A program made the position numbers and the translations under genes. 64,000 nucleotides of DNA, taken from contig JAWHQI010000040.1 of assembly GCA_033032865.1 (NCBI GenBank), positions 10,337,001 through 10,401,000 on the forward strand, read 5' to 3'. How positions within the stretch are numbered: the first letter of the stretch is position 1; each line of letters begins with the position of its first letter. Of the stretch, positions 53,958-64,000 are shown one piece after another. The notes under the pieces are model-generated. The model saw only the letters and a program-made list of their open reading frames with translations. It was not told where the DNA came from and searched no databases. The stretch is from Dactylorhiza incarnata. Taxonomy: Eukaryota; Streptophyta; Magnoliopsida; Asparagales; Orchidaceae.

Positions 53958-55770
53958 TGATGGCGCAAATCTCACACACCGCTATAGGCGGTAGCTCGAC
54001 TGCGACACGAAACGGCAGTGTACCGATCGTTCAAGTAATATAAAACGAGGAGTAATCCCCGAGTATCAAATCTCTCAAGGAACACAGTAAGGTGGAGTTA
54101 ACGTTCGAGGTAGGGCTTGAGATTGAAGTCCTTAACGTCGGATGGAATGCGGGGGAGTTGGGTTGGCTTTTGGAAAATAAAATAAAAGCTATCAACTACT
54201 CCTATGCAATGCCGCTATGCAATGCTTCGCTTGGCGGGATGGAGACTAGGCAGGCCTTGAGCGCGCTGCGTCGCAAGGGCGGATGGACGAGAAGGCAAGC
54301 GGAATTGAACAATGCAGGCCTTGAGCGCGCTGCTTCGTAAGGCGGGATGGAATACGGGCCGCGATGCCACGCTTCGGTAGGCGGATGGACGAGTAGGCTA
54401 ATGGATCGAACTATGCAGGCCTTGAACGCGCTGCTTCGTTAGGCGGGATGGAATACGGGCCGCGATGCCACGCTTCGGTAGGCGGATGGACGAGAAGGCT
54501 AGCGGATCGAACTATGCAGGCCTTGAGCGCGCTGCTTCGTTAGGCGGGATGGAATACACGGGCCGCTATGCCACGCTTCGGTAGGCGGGTGGACGAGTAG
54601 GATAACGGAATGAGGGTCGCAAGCACCTCTTCGACAAGCACGCCACTAGCAATTGCTAGTGCGGCACCGGACACGATAGTGGGATGGAAAATGGATGGTG
54701 GCGCTCCTCAAGCACACAAATAACAAATATTTCATAATCACATGAAATATATGGAAATACAAACTAGTTCAAGTGCAACTTCATCAAAATATACAAGATC
54801 TAGCTATTACAACAATCAATAAAAGGAGAACAAGGCAAGAAATCGACCGAATCCGAAGGCTCGTTGAAGATTCACGGTTGGAATCGCCGGGTTGTCAATC
54901 CGCGTCCAAGCTCGGTCCACAACTACGTCCGGGGTAGAGAGAGCTGTCACTACTCTCCAATGGACCCGTCTTCTTCGTGACACGATCCGGTAGAGGTTGC
55001 AAACTTCCTCTTGCTTGACGGTAATGGCGGCTAGGTCTTCCTTTGGAGCTCTTGGATGAAGGAGGAGGCCGAGAGGAGACTCCGGCTCAAGATTGGCGTG
55101 AAGAGCAAGCCCGGAGCACCTCTATATGGTGGGCGACGGTGGAGGAGCGAGGTCGGACGAACTGGAGCAGAAAACGGCGGAATACGGCGGGGTTCTGACC
55201 TAAAATTGCGAGCAGCGGATTATATAGGCGCTGGAATTAAACAGTGCGCACGGTCATTGGCGCACGACCAGTGGTCGTGCGCACTATATTCGGTGATCGT
55301 GCGCTCTGCCTGGACGGAACCTGCAAAGACAGAAATTATGAAATAACATGTTCGCACGACCAGTGGCGCACGACCGGTGGTCGTGCGCACTATCGTCAGT
55401 GGTCGTGCGCATTAGACGAAACAGAACTCAGAAATTTAATGATAAGTGCGCACGATCAGTGGCGCACGACCGGTGGTCGTGCGCAATAGAGCCAGTGATC
55501 GTGCGCAGTGTTCCTGTGCAGAATTGCACCGGGAACACCTGCACGACTCCAATTCCAGCATACGACACCGGCCTCGCCACTGAAAATGGAACTTAACAGT
55601 ACATGAAAACTACTAATGAAGATAAGCATGAAATCACACCAAAAATGGGCCTAGAGGTGCACCTAGCATGGAATATCAAATATAAACGATAACAAGGCTA
55701 AAGTGCGGTGAAATGACTAAATAAATGGCCCAGATGAGTCCATAAAAGTGTATATGATCAGGACTCATCA
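53958..55770 (-). repeat. Element B right (5') LTR
   Basis: The 1813-bp LTR is nearly identical to 48953-50765. TATA is at 55219-55227 and the palindromic array at 55244-55513. Confidence 0.95.
55244..55513. repeat. GCGCACGACC palindromic array, B right LTR
   Basis: Copy of 50239-50508. At one palindrome the right LTR has GACCGGTGGTC where the left has GACTGGTGGTC. Confidence 0.9.
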
Positions 55771-55775
55771 CACCA

Positions 55776-56999
55776 CACCCCCAGACTTGGACTTTTACAA
55801 CATAGGTGTGTGCACCGCCCACTCCCAATACCAAAATTTCAAAATTTTCAATTCAACTTTTTCATAACAATCCCCCCCCTTTTTTTTCTTTTCTTTCTCT
55901 TCTTCATTCTTCTTTTTCTTTCTTTTCCTTTTCAGCAAAAATATCAATGAAAACACCCACAATTTCCACTATAAAAATTACCACATCAACACCCCCCAAA
56001 ATGTAAACATAACTATAATTTAAAGATCAGATTTGGGTGTGCGACTAGGTTAGGCGTTTAGGCTTTGGTGAGATATATGTGGAGCTGAATCAAGAAAAAG
56101 AGGTAGGCACAAAGGGGCTAGCAAGGGTAGATGATAGGCATGAAATAAAAAGCTCAACCGGGCCAAAATAATGGCCTACGTCATTCTCACGCACTAGAAC
56201 TATCCTATGCCAATGCTTCAAGAATCGCTTGGGGCAAGTTCTAGCCACCGAGAAAGATTCTCCTTTCTCCCGACTCAAGCAATATGAGTCTAGCGATCGT
56301 TTACACACATCCCTACGCTACCGTTTGATTCCACCGGATTCACCATTTGAGTAGAGTAAACAACATTTACACTAATAGAGAAAAATATAAAACCATAAGT
56401 ATAAAGAGAAATCTAATCTACACAAATTTCTATGCAACCGAGCACTCGACTAGGAGCACTACTGGAGTCAACATTTTACTCTGCTACATAGTCCTAAGAC
56501 ATCACCTAGACTTTACCAAATAAGCAGGAGAATTAAATTCACAAAAGAGCAGGCAAACAGATGAGTACGCGCTCAAGTGGGTGCTGTGGTGTGCAATGAA
56601 GATGAACAATACTAAATAAATGAAATAGAAATACTTCTAGCATGCAATGCAATAGTGCACGTGCGTGGGCACACAGGACTACTCTCCCCCAGACTTAAAC
56701 TAAACAATCTGCATAATATATGACAGAAAAATCAAAAAAGGGCTAGGGGAAGAGAGTACCCAGTGCTCAGAAATGAGCACACCAGAAGATTGGCGTGTAA
56801 GCCAAAATGAGTCGCAGCATCCGCCATCCAGAAAAGATACCTGCAGGGGTCAGCTCCGCAGAAGCAAAAGAAAATAGAAAACTGGAAAGAAAAAATACTA
56901 CTAACTAAACATGGTTAGATGAAATAAAAATGCAGAAAAGAAAGATAACTACTGGGGTTATTGTCATCCCAGCACGACTTATTCAAAACTTTATAATAT
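55776..56999. other. Element A 3' untranslated region, continued
   Basis: Non-coding continuation of A after B. It starts with a polypurine-like tract (55776-55788) and has another at 56684-56696. There is a pyrimidine-rich run (55870-55935). Homologous to 51294-52503 of B. Confidence 0.7.
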
Positions 57000-58235
57000 C
57001 TAGCTAATGGGAGTATGGAAGGAGAAGTGGACAGGTAACTGGCCTAATCTCCGTGTCGATAGCGGGTACCGATACGGCGACAGAACAGTTACTCCTCTAC
57101 CCAAATAATAATACCTACATAACGCAGGTAGAGGAAATAGAAAGTAAGAAGAGGAGGAGATATCCTCACTCAACTCACCAAACACATCCTTGCCTAGCAG
57201 GGTATCGTCAATAGGGAGGCAGCAGGAGGCGAAGGCAATGAGTGGAGCTTCCTCTACGGAGGGGGAATAAACCTCCTCACATGAGAGGATGCTCTCATCA
57301 TTGACTTGAGCAAAGAGCTCCAAGTCCTCCTGAAGTACCTGTGAAGATTCAACCTGCACAGACTCAGATGAAGGAAGGGGATCAAGAAATAAAGAAGACG
57401 AAGAACATAAATAAACATCAATCGGGGGAGTGATCCCGGTCTCACTCCCATCAGGTTGGGTAAGTAAAATAATGTTTGCATTGTCATCAATGCTACAAGG
57501 TTCGGCGGGATCAACAGTGGCCATGCCTAAGATTTGGACTTCCTCAACCGGTGCTGAGGAAAACTCCTCTTCACCAAGAAGGTTGTCCTCCTCCATAAGA
57601 GTAGGCACAATACTAAGATCAACAGCCTCCTCTTGTGATACATCATCGACAATGTTGTCAGAGACGAAAGTAGTATGCACAACAGGGGGAAGAATAGTGC
57701 TCGGATAAAAGTCGAGCACTGATTCCTCACAAAGAATCGAATCCACTAGGGGTGGTGGATGCACATGGAGAATAGGCTCAGCAATGTCGGTGCATAGATC
57801 AGCCGCACATCCGGTGACCGTGTCCATGCCATACCGTTCAAGATGTGAAGGTGACAAAGACACATAACCGGATGTTGAAGGTGTGCCGCCAGAGTTAGGA
57901 GATGGGACGATCCGGATATCCGGCTCGTCATCCTCGTCCAATTGGCGAAGATACTCGGCACAGTCCTTCAAGACATGATCAGTGCTCCGACAAAACCGGC
58001 ACTGCCTTGCGGGTTTCTTTGGCACAGCGGGGGATGCAGCCGAAAAGAAGTATGACGGTAAAGGCTCAGCAGAGTAGCCATAAGACTTACGCGCACCATA
58101 TGGAGTACCAGATGAAGTCGGTGCTCCATATGCTGGGCTATAAGAATTATGCCTACTAATCTCCGTAGGGCATTCATCACTAGAGTGGGAGGTATCTCTA
58201 CACCAACGACAACGGATATTGAGATGTGCCCACAT
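57000..58235 (-). CDS. Zinc-knuckle protein of element A
   Basis: Open for 411 codons from the ATG at 58235 (MWAHLNIRC). An earlier in-frame ATG at 58313 adds 26 hydrophobic residues and is less likely. There are two CCHC knuckles: CRWCRDTSHSSDEC and, about 70 residues on, CRFCRSTDHVLKDC. A Ser/Tyr/Pro-rich linker separates them. A long acidic region follows, then a conserved tail shared with element B (SETGITPPI, SSESVQVESSQVLQEDLE, DDTLLGKDVF, YYLGRGVTVLSPYRYPL, QLPVHFSFH). There is no retroviral enzyme domain. The frame is intact although the element is older than B, which hints at recent function or selection. It could be a diverged Athila gag. Confidence 0.7.
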   Translation of the reverse strand: MWAHLNIRCRWCRDTSHSSDECPTEISRHNSYSPAYGAPTSSGTPYGARKSYGYSAEPLPSYFFSAASPAVPKKPARQCRFCRSTDHVLKDCAEYLRQLDEDDEPDIRIVPSPNSGGTPSTSGYVSLSPSHLERYGMDTVTGCAADLCTDIAEPILHVHPPPLVDSILCEESVLDFYPSTILPPVVHTTFVSDNIVDDVSQEEAVDLSIVPTLMEEDNLLGEEEFSSAPVEEVQILGMATVDPAEPCSIDDNANIILLTQPDGSETGITPPIDVYLCSSSSLFLDPLPSSESVQVESSQVLQEDLELFAQVNDESILSCEEVYSPSVEEAPLIAFASCCLPIDDTLLGKDVFGELSEDISSSSYFLFPLPALCRYYYLGRGVTVLSPYRYPLSTRRLGQLPVHFSFHTPIS

Positions 58236-58426
58236 AGTGTGAAGATAATACGATTCAAAATAAAAAATGCTATTGTGCAAAATACTACACCTAACAAAAA
58301 TTACTAAAGCCACCTAATTAAAACAGGAGAATGGAATAAAAAGAGATAAAACAAAGAAATGCAATTTAAAAATGGAAGGGTTTCTCTCTCAGGTTCTCCC
58401 TCTCCAGAAAACTCACACGACTGTGT

Positions 58427-58444
58427 TCCCCGGCAACGGCGCCA
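58427..58444 (-). promoter_or_regulatory. Primer-binding site, tRNA-Asp, element A
   Basis: Same 18-base sequence as at 53934-53951, six bases from the LTR. Confidence 0.9.
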
Positions 58445-58450
58445 AAAACT

Positions 58451-59650
58451 TGATGCGATAATTTCGGCAAGTGCACCGGTCGCGCAAGTAATAATAATGG
58501 GGAAAATCCCCGAGTGTCGGTCTCTCAAGGAACACAGTAAGCTGGAGCTATCTATCGAGGCAGGACTTGAGATCGAAGTCCTTGGTCGGGGTTACAATGG
58601 ATGGTTGGTTTGGTTTGCGAATAATAAAATAAAATATTACAACTACTCCTATGCAATGCCGCTATGCAATGCTTCACTTGGCGGGATGGAGACTAGGCAG
58701 GCCTTGAGCGCGCTGCGTCGCAAGGGCGAATGGACGAATAGGCAAGCAGAGTCGAACTGTGCAGGCCTTGAGCGCACTGCTTCGTAGGGCGAATGGATTA
58801 CACAGGCCGCTATGCCACGCTTCGCTAGGCGGATGGAAGAGTAGGCATACGGATGAGGGTCGCAAGCACCTCGTCGACAAGCACGCCACTAGCAATTGCT
58901 AGTGCGGCACACGAACGTGACGGCGGGATGGAGGATGGAATGGAAAATGGATGGGGCGCACCTCATTCACACATATGAATAATATGATTCCATAAAAATG
59001 AAATAAACATTAATAAACAAGATTCATAGTGTCATCGTCTAAATATAGAGATTACAAACAAATACAACCACAAAAGTAGAAGAAAGAGGCAAGAGATACG
59101 ACCGAATCCGGAGTCTCGTTGTAGATTCACGGTAGGAATCGTCGGGTTGTCAATCCACGTCCTAGCTCGATCCCAACTGCGTCCGGGGTAGAGGAGGGCT
59201 GTCACACATCCCAATGGACCCGTCTTCTCCAGCGTTTTACAATCCGGCCACGTCCGATGCGAAGAACTCCTTGCTTGGCGATGAAGATGAGTGGAATCTC
59301 CTCCTTGAAGCTCTTGGATGATGGAGGAGGCCTAGGGGGCGGATATCCAGCGAAAGGGGCGAAACGGCGGACTGGCGGTAGAAAATGTCGAGCGATCCCG
59401 ACCTAATTCGCGAGCAGGTCAATTTATAGGCGCTGGAATAAACAGTGCGCACAGTCATTGGCGCACGACCAGTGGTCGTGCGCACTAGAATCCTGTTATC
59501 GTGCGCCTGCCTGGACGGAGCCTGCAAGGTAAGAAAATTATAAAATATAATGTTCGCACGACCAGTGGTGCACGACCAGTGGTCGTGCGCACTATCGTAA
59601 ATGGTCGTGCGATAAGGAAGACATAACTCAGATTTTTGGGGTTGAGTGTG
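58451..59650 (-). repeat. Element A right (5') LTR, cut by element C
   Basis: The sequence matches 46908-48107 of the left LTR, then stops at GTTGAGTGTG where element C begins. TATA at 59420-59428 and two of the three palindromic units (59444-59610) remain. The U3 part with the third unit lies on the far side of C. Confidence 0.9.
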
Positions 59651-61167
59651 TGATGCGTGTCGGCAAGTGCACCGGTCGCTGTCAAGTAATAAATGTGGAG
59701 AGTGGAATCCCCGAGTGTCGGTCTCTTGAGGAATGCAGATTGGGTGAACGAAACGCGTTGTATGACTCTTGTTACACAAGCGCAACACACATAAAAAGCG
59801 GGGTTTTTGGTTGGTTGTTCCTAATCTTAACAACAATAAAAGAAATGCGGGTCGAAAGCACCGCTTCGCGAGGAGAGATGGATGCAACGGCCGCGATGCC
59901 GTGCTTCGTGAGGCGGATGGAGTGTGCTCTAGTGCGAGAGGGTGAGGGTCGCAAACACCTCTTCACAACCGCCGTTAGCTCTTGCCAACGCGGATCAAAC
60001 ACCTTGCGTGCGTGCGTGAGTGAGAGAGTAGAAACGGAGTGATTCACAAGCAAGCGATGAAGGAAAGTAAAGAAACATTCATTTCAAACAACCCAAACAT
60101 CACAATATTCCAGTTTACATGATTCAACGAGTACAATGAAGGAAAGAAGAAAGAGATAACCGATGGGTGAAGACTAGCGGTCGTTCACGACCGGAATGGT
60201 AGGTTGTCGGGCTACCTCCGGACTCGGGCGGACTATGCTTCCAGCGCAGAGAGCTGTCACGATCTCCCTACGTAGCTCTGTCGTCTTTGACTTCAGATTT
60301 CCTCTTCTTCTCACCGGGTCGTAGTGGGGAAATAGCTGCTTGGAGGCTTGCGGATGATGGAGAACGCTCCCGGACAATGGAGGAAGGCTTGGAATGGATG
60401 GAGGAGACTTCCCCTTACGTAGGAGATGAAGTGGAGGCGTCCCAAGATGGTGGTCGGAGGCGTACGGATCAAAAAATCCGCTCCCGGAGGCTGGATCATG
60501 ACCTAAAATAAGAACAGGCATTTATATAGGCGCTGATTTAAACAGTGCGCACGGTCATTGGCGCACGAACAGTGGTCGTGCGCACTGGAATTCTGCGATC
60601 GTGCGCACTGCTTGGGCAGAACCTGCAAGATACCAAATTTATAAAATATAAAGTTCGCATGACCGGTGGCGCACGACCGGTGGTCGTGCGCACTATCGTC
60701 GGTGGTGGTGCGCACTGGTCGAAACAGAACTCAGAAAACTAATGCTAAGTGCGCACGCACAGTGGCGCACGACCGGTGGTCGTGCGCACTAGCGTAGGTG
60801 GTCGTGCGCACTGCACCAAACAGAACTCATGAAAAAAGGGTTAAGTACACACGATCAGTGGCGCACGACCAGTGGTCGTGCGCAATAGAACCGGTGATCG
60901 TGCGCAGTGCTCCTGTGCAGAATTGCACCGGGAACACCTGCACGACTCCAATTCCAGCACAACCACGAATCCAGCCACTGAAAGTGGCACCTAACAGCGC
61001 ATGAAAACTACTAATGAAGAAAAGCAATGAAATCACACCAAAATGGGCCTAGAAGTGCACCTAGCATGGAATATCAAATATAAACTATAACAAGGCTAAA
61101 GTGCGGTGAAATGACTGAATAACTGCCCAGATGAGTCCAAACAAGTGTATATGATTAGGATTCATCA
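59651..61167 (-). repeat. Element C left (3') LTR
   Basis: The 1517-bp LTR has ends TGATGCGTGTCGGCAAG and TAGGATTCATCA. TATA is at 60521-60528, with a palindromic array of four higher-order units at 60545-60910. It lacks the 101-bp repeats seen in B. Confidence 0.85.
60545..60910. repeat. GCGCACGACC palindromic array, C LTR (four units)
   Basis: Four units of about 100 bp, each with GTGCGCAC, a GCGCACGACC(A/G)GTGGTCGTGCGC palindrome and a trailing TGGTCGTGCGC half-site. A and B have three units. Confidence 0.9.
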
Positions 61168-61180
61168 CACCCCCAGACTT
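61168..61180 (-). promoter_or_regulatory. Polypurine tract of element C
   Basis: AAGTCTGGGGGTG on minus. Further copies are at 61688-61700 and 62595-62607. Confidence 0.8.
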
Positions 61181-62831
61181 AACTGTTTGCGCGTCCCGAG
61201 CAAACGAATCCGGCGGAGTGTGAAAACGAGAGTTAACATAGAGAATTACACAAACGAGTACGGTGCGAAGTAACATACGCATGCGAGTAGAGATTCTAGT
61301 AGAAGGAGATTCTAACTATGCTAACTAATTTACAAAAGTATTAAAGCGTAAGTAAAGATTTAGTTATACTCAGTTGGTGAATTATGAAGAATTTGAACGA
61401 TCATGCCCGGTATGAAAGTGACGAGACACTGAGGCGGGTGTTGCAAAAGATCGGGGCTTAGGAATAACTCCGCTGAAATCCATCAACGTCGTGAACCATA
61501 CGCTCGCCCGGTCACACTCTCTCCACGGCGCTAGCAAACTCATAAGTCAAATCAATAGGGCTTTTAGGATTAAGTTGGGGCTTAGGTTACGGTATGATAT
61601 TCAAAGTTAAACACGATGGCTACGCAACCCAAGTGAGCTAACAGAACGTTGCACCTCACAAAACCAACAAACTATGCTCATGTGACACACCCCCAGACTT
61701 ATCATGAAAACTAGGTGTGCACACGGCCTACTTCACAAATACCAACAGATTTTCTATTCAGCTCGGAAGGATTTCTTTTCAATATACTCTCTTTTTTTTT
61801 TAGATTTTTTTTTTCTTTTAACATACTACCCTTCTATTACAAATCCTCCGGTTGGTTCAAAATCAGCAGATAGACTTTATTTCCCCTTCTCATCACAACG
61901 ATTCCCAGCATTACACCAAATCTAGATAATAAGTGCAGGTAACAACTATTTGGTTGCGGTTGTAGGATAAGCTTCGGGCTTTGGTGGATGACGAGGAGCT
62001 GATCAAAAGGAGTGGTAGGCACAAATTTGGCTTGCAAAGGTGAGCGAAAAGGGCATGGAATGACAAGGCTCAAACTAGCCAAAGGGTGGCCTACATCACA
62101 TTTAACTTGGCGGGTCGCTCTCACCCATGCTTCAAGAGTCGCTTGGGGCAAGTTCTTAGCCCACGAGAAAGGTAAACCTTCCTCCCGACTCGAGCAACAC
62201 ATGACTAGCACTCGTACACACACAACGCCGGGTTATCGTCAATTTCATTCAAATTCACCACTTGAGTATAACAAATCTAAATCAACGCAGAAATACTAAA
62301 CATAAATTAGATGCATGGAGACAATCTAGTTCTACTCAAATTCTACCATAACATGGGAAGTGACTAGAACACTACATGAGTCAACATCGCACTCCAAATA
62401 ATAATTCCTACGTTAACAACCTATTTCACATTCCAACCAAAATAGTTTAACCGGAACAACCACAAAAAGATAAGCGCGCACTCAAGTGGGTGAAATGATG
62501 TGTGAAGCATGCAAACAATGATAATGACTAGGATAAATAAGAAACAAACTTCTAATATGCAGTGCAACTCGTGCACAGTGGATGACAACATACGCTCCCC
62601 CAGACTTAGTCTAAACAATACATCCAGAAATTGAAGAAAAAAGAGGGGAGGAAGTGTTACCCAATGCTCAGAATTGAGCATACCAGACGATTGGCGTTTA
62701 CGATCAAGAACAGTCCGCAGCATCCGAACCAACGAACACAAAACCTGCAAGCACAAAACTCAAAACAACAAAAGCATATGCAAAAGCTGAACTAAAAGAA
62801 AGTTAGATAGAAACTACAAAATCAGGAAATC
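61181..62831. other. Element C 3' untranslated region
   Basis: No coding sequence. It has two extra polypurine-like tracts and a T-rich run near 61790-61820, with loose similarity to the equivalent parts of A and B. Confidence 0.6.
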
Positions 62832-62880
62832 TGGGTTGTCTCCCAGTAGCGCTTTTATTTAACGTCCTTAAGCTGGACCA
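62832..62880 (-). other. Athila post-coding motif
   Basis: On minus GGACGTTAAATAAAAGCGCT then ACTGGGAGACAACCC, the block that follows the pol stop in Athila elements. Here it follows the gag-protease ORF by about 85 bp. Confidence 0.7.
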
Positions 62881-62965
62881 AATACCTGTATTAACATTGT
62901 TTATAAAATGCAGGAATTAAAAGAGAAGTTCTCAAAAGCAGTTTCACAAACTCAGATCACACAAA

Positions 62966-64000
62966 TCAGCTAAAAGCGCTCTTATGGTGCGTGTCCCCCG
63001 TAGCGCATAGGCGGGAGGTGAAGGCTTTAGGGCCAACACTGGTGTCACCCACTGCTCCCCTAACCTCCGCCCTCTTGCCACGGAGAGCGGCAGCGCGAGC
63101 GTCGCGTAGAAGTTTTTCCTGTTTAAGTTTAGTGATAGTCGGGGACTGCCACCGTTGAGAGTTTTCAGATTTTTCCGCCTTAGTGGCGGGTAGCGTCACT
63201 TCCGGCATCGTGGTGACTACCGGATCGGCCCAGGAGATGGAGCGCTTAGATAGTTTATTACAGGAATCACAATAAGAGGATAATGGGACATTGTCCCGAA
63301 CCAAATTCACGTAAAAGTTCTTCGAATCGTGGTCTTCTTCCGTCTCGGAACCAAACTCTCGCCGAAGATCAACTTGTTCTTCTTCACTAGACAGGTGCTC
63401 CTCCTTTTCCCCTTCCATTGCTTCTTTAACTTCTTCATGCCCTGCACAGCTCGATGATTCATCAAAATTAAAAAGAGGAGGAGTGGATGTTTCAGCTACA
63501 GCTTCGGGGCAAGTGGGCTGCTGCACCTTATTGGGTAGGAAAACGCACCCCGTAGCGAAATCAAGGGTGGCACCGCTCTCTTTCAATAACGGCACGCCCA
63601 AGATAGGGATAGAATGATTTTCCTGGGGGCCCAAAACCTGAAAATCAGCAACTACAATTGTCCCCTCAACTGTCACCTCCACATTTTTCACTTCCCCCTC
63701 GGATTGTATAACAGTCCCATTAGCAAGCACCAGGGATTTCCTTTCCTCCGTGTTCATTTCCAGTTGTAATTTGGCTACATCTTGCAACACAATGATGTTG
63801 CGGGAGGAACCAGAGTCACACAAAGCTTGTGTTTCAAACTTGTTGATGGAACAGGAAATTACCAGCTCACTCGGATCAGCCTCTACCACATCCCCAAGAC
63901 TCTTCCCTTGATCAATTGGGTTCTTTTCCGTGTTGCTGGGAAGGGTCCCCTGCGATCGCTCGGTTAGCACTTGGGCCAATTGGCCCAACTGCGTTTCCAA
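62966..64000 (-). CDS. Athila gag C-terminus plus protease, partial
   Basis: Open for at least 344 codons to the window edge, so the N-terminus is missing. It starts inside the gag C-terminal segment METQLGQLAQVL / GTLPSNTEKNP that is typical of Athila. A retropepsin domain follows: catalytic DSG at residues 62-64 (CDSGSSRNI), then an IPILGVPLLKESGATLDF block like the family ILGRPFL. After an acidic linker there is a CDSCNKLSKRS segment and a basic Arg/Ala-rich tail. The stop comes directly before the Athila post-coding motif, so RT, RNase H and integrase have been lost as a unit. No frame damage is seen. Confidence 0.8.
   Translation of the reverse strand: METQLGQLAQVLTERSQGTLPSNTEKNPIDQGKSLGDVVEADPSELVISCSINKFETQALCDSGSSRNIIVLQDVAKLQLEMNTEERKSLVLANGTVIQSEGEVKNVEVTVEGTIVVADFQVLGPQENHSIPILGVPLLKESGATLDFATGCVFLPNKVQQPTCPEAVAETSTPPLFNFDESSSCAGHEEVKEAMEGEKEEHLSSEEEQVDLRREFGSETEEDHDSKNFYVNLVRDNVPLSSYCDSCNKLSKRSISWADPVVTTMPEVTLPATKAEKSENSQRWQSPTITKLKQEKLLRDARAAALRGKRAEVRGAVGDTSVGPKAFTSRLCATGDTHHKSAFS

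Larger units (their letters stand above)
48953..55770 (-). mobile_element. Athila-type non-autonomous element B
   Basis: A complete 6818-bp element with 1813-bp LTRs at 48953-50765 and 53958-55770. Perfect target duplications CACCA are at 48948-48952 and 55771-55775. The primer-binding site for tRNA-Asp is at 53934-53951 and the polypurine tract at 50766-50778. It inserted in A immediately beside A's second polypurine-like tract. The LTRs have the same length and about fourteen differences by eye (under 1 percent), so the insertion is recent. Its only coding content is a zinc-knuckle ORF with one stop. Confidence 0.95.
46908..59650 (-). mobile_element. Athila-type non-autonomous element A (nested host)
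   Basis: The parts are left LTR 46908-48427, internal 48428-48952 and 55776-58450 (split by element B), and right LTR 58451-59650, which is cut by element C and continues outside. It is on the minus strand: tRNA-Asp primer-binding site at 58427-58444, polypurine tract at 48428-48440. It encodes one zinc-knuckle protein (57000-58313) and no protease, RT or integrase. The LTRs differ at several sites even in the first 150 bp, so A is older than B. Confidence 0.9.
59651..64000 (-). mobile_element. Athila-type non-autonomous element C, partial
   Basis: A left (3') LTR at 59651-61167 is followed by polypurine tract, untranslated region and a gag C-terminus/protease ORF that runs off the window. 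It has inserted in A's right LTR, with GTGTG (59646-59650) as likely target duplication. RT and integrase are absent between the protease and the post-pol motif. Confidence 0.85.

Noticed and set aside
47903..60910. CRISPR-like arrays (short palindromic repeats with spacers)
   Set aside because: Repeats are degenerate, spacers are themselves related and organised in 100-bp units, and they sit in retrotransposon LTRs of a plant. No cas-like gene is near.

Overview
This is plant nuclear DNA, very probably from a flowering plant with a retrotransposon-rich genome. The window is almost entirely nested and decayed transposable elements: Ty1/copia Sirevirus-type elements, Ty3/gypsy Athila-, Tat- and chromovirus-type elements, and remnants of PIF/Harbinger and Mutator-like DNA transposons. 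Sirevirus env-like ORFs, plant tRNA-Asp and tRNA-iMet primer-binding sites, plant-type introns and many amber codons of the CAG-to-TAG type all fit a methylated plant genome. I cannot name the species. I see no tRNA, rRNA or CRISPR locus and no complete host gene.

Layout: 1-3593 is a chromovirus-like LTR (minus) with a Sirevirus solo LTR inside (271-1380). 3594-7397 is a decayed plus-strand Sirevirus 3' end (env-like ORF and LTR). 7398-10018 is a Tat-like 5' LTR with a duplicated promoter end, split by an Athila-like solo LTR (7753-9367). 10073-13485 is a broken Tat gag-protease-RT. 13489-14890 plus 25287-30044 holds an antisense, intron-containing extra ORF of the Tat type and a plus-strand LTR. 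This unit is cut by a young Sirevirus (14891-25281, minus, TSD ACCTC) whose pol is intact. 30045-33281 is a long gypsy LTR with a W-box cluster, 33368-35268 a Sirevirus solo LTR, 36536-38083 an LTR scrap plus a dead Harbinger, and 38710-40310 a small Mutator-like element. 40311-46525 is AT-rich DNA with an Athila scrap, microsatellites, several tandem arrays and one possible host gene (minus, 44760-45400). 46526-46907 encodes the C-terminal part of a bacterial-type tRNA pseudouridine synthase TruA. 46908-64000 is a nest of three Athila-type non-autonomous elements on the minus strand: A (46908 to beyond the window), B inserted in A (48953-55770, TSD CACCA) and C inserted in A's right LTR (59651 to beyond the window).

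How parts relate: A and B carry related zinc-knuckle proteins and no pol; C carries gag C-terminus plus protease and no reverse transcriptase. All three would have to be copied by enzymes of autonomous relatives. The pattern I find most striking is architectural. Most LTR types here, from four lineages, carry an array of short inverted repeats in U3 just upstream of a TATA box. The motif is usually element-specific, yet two motifs are shared between unrelated lineages.
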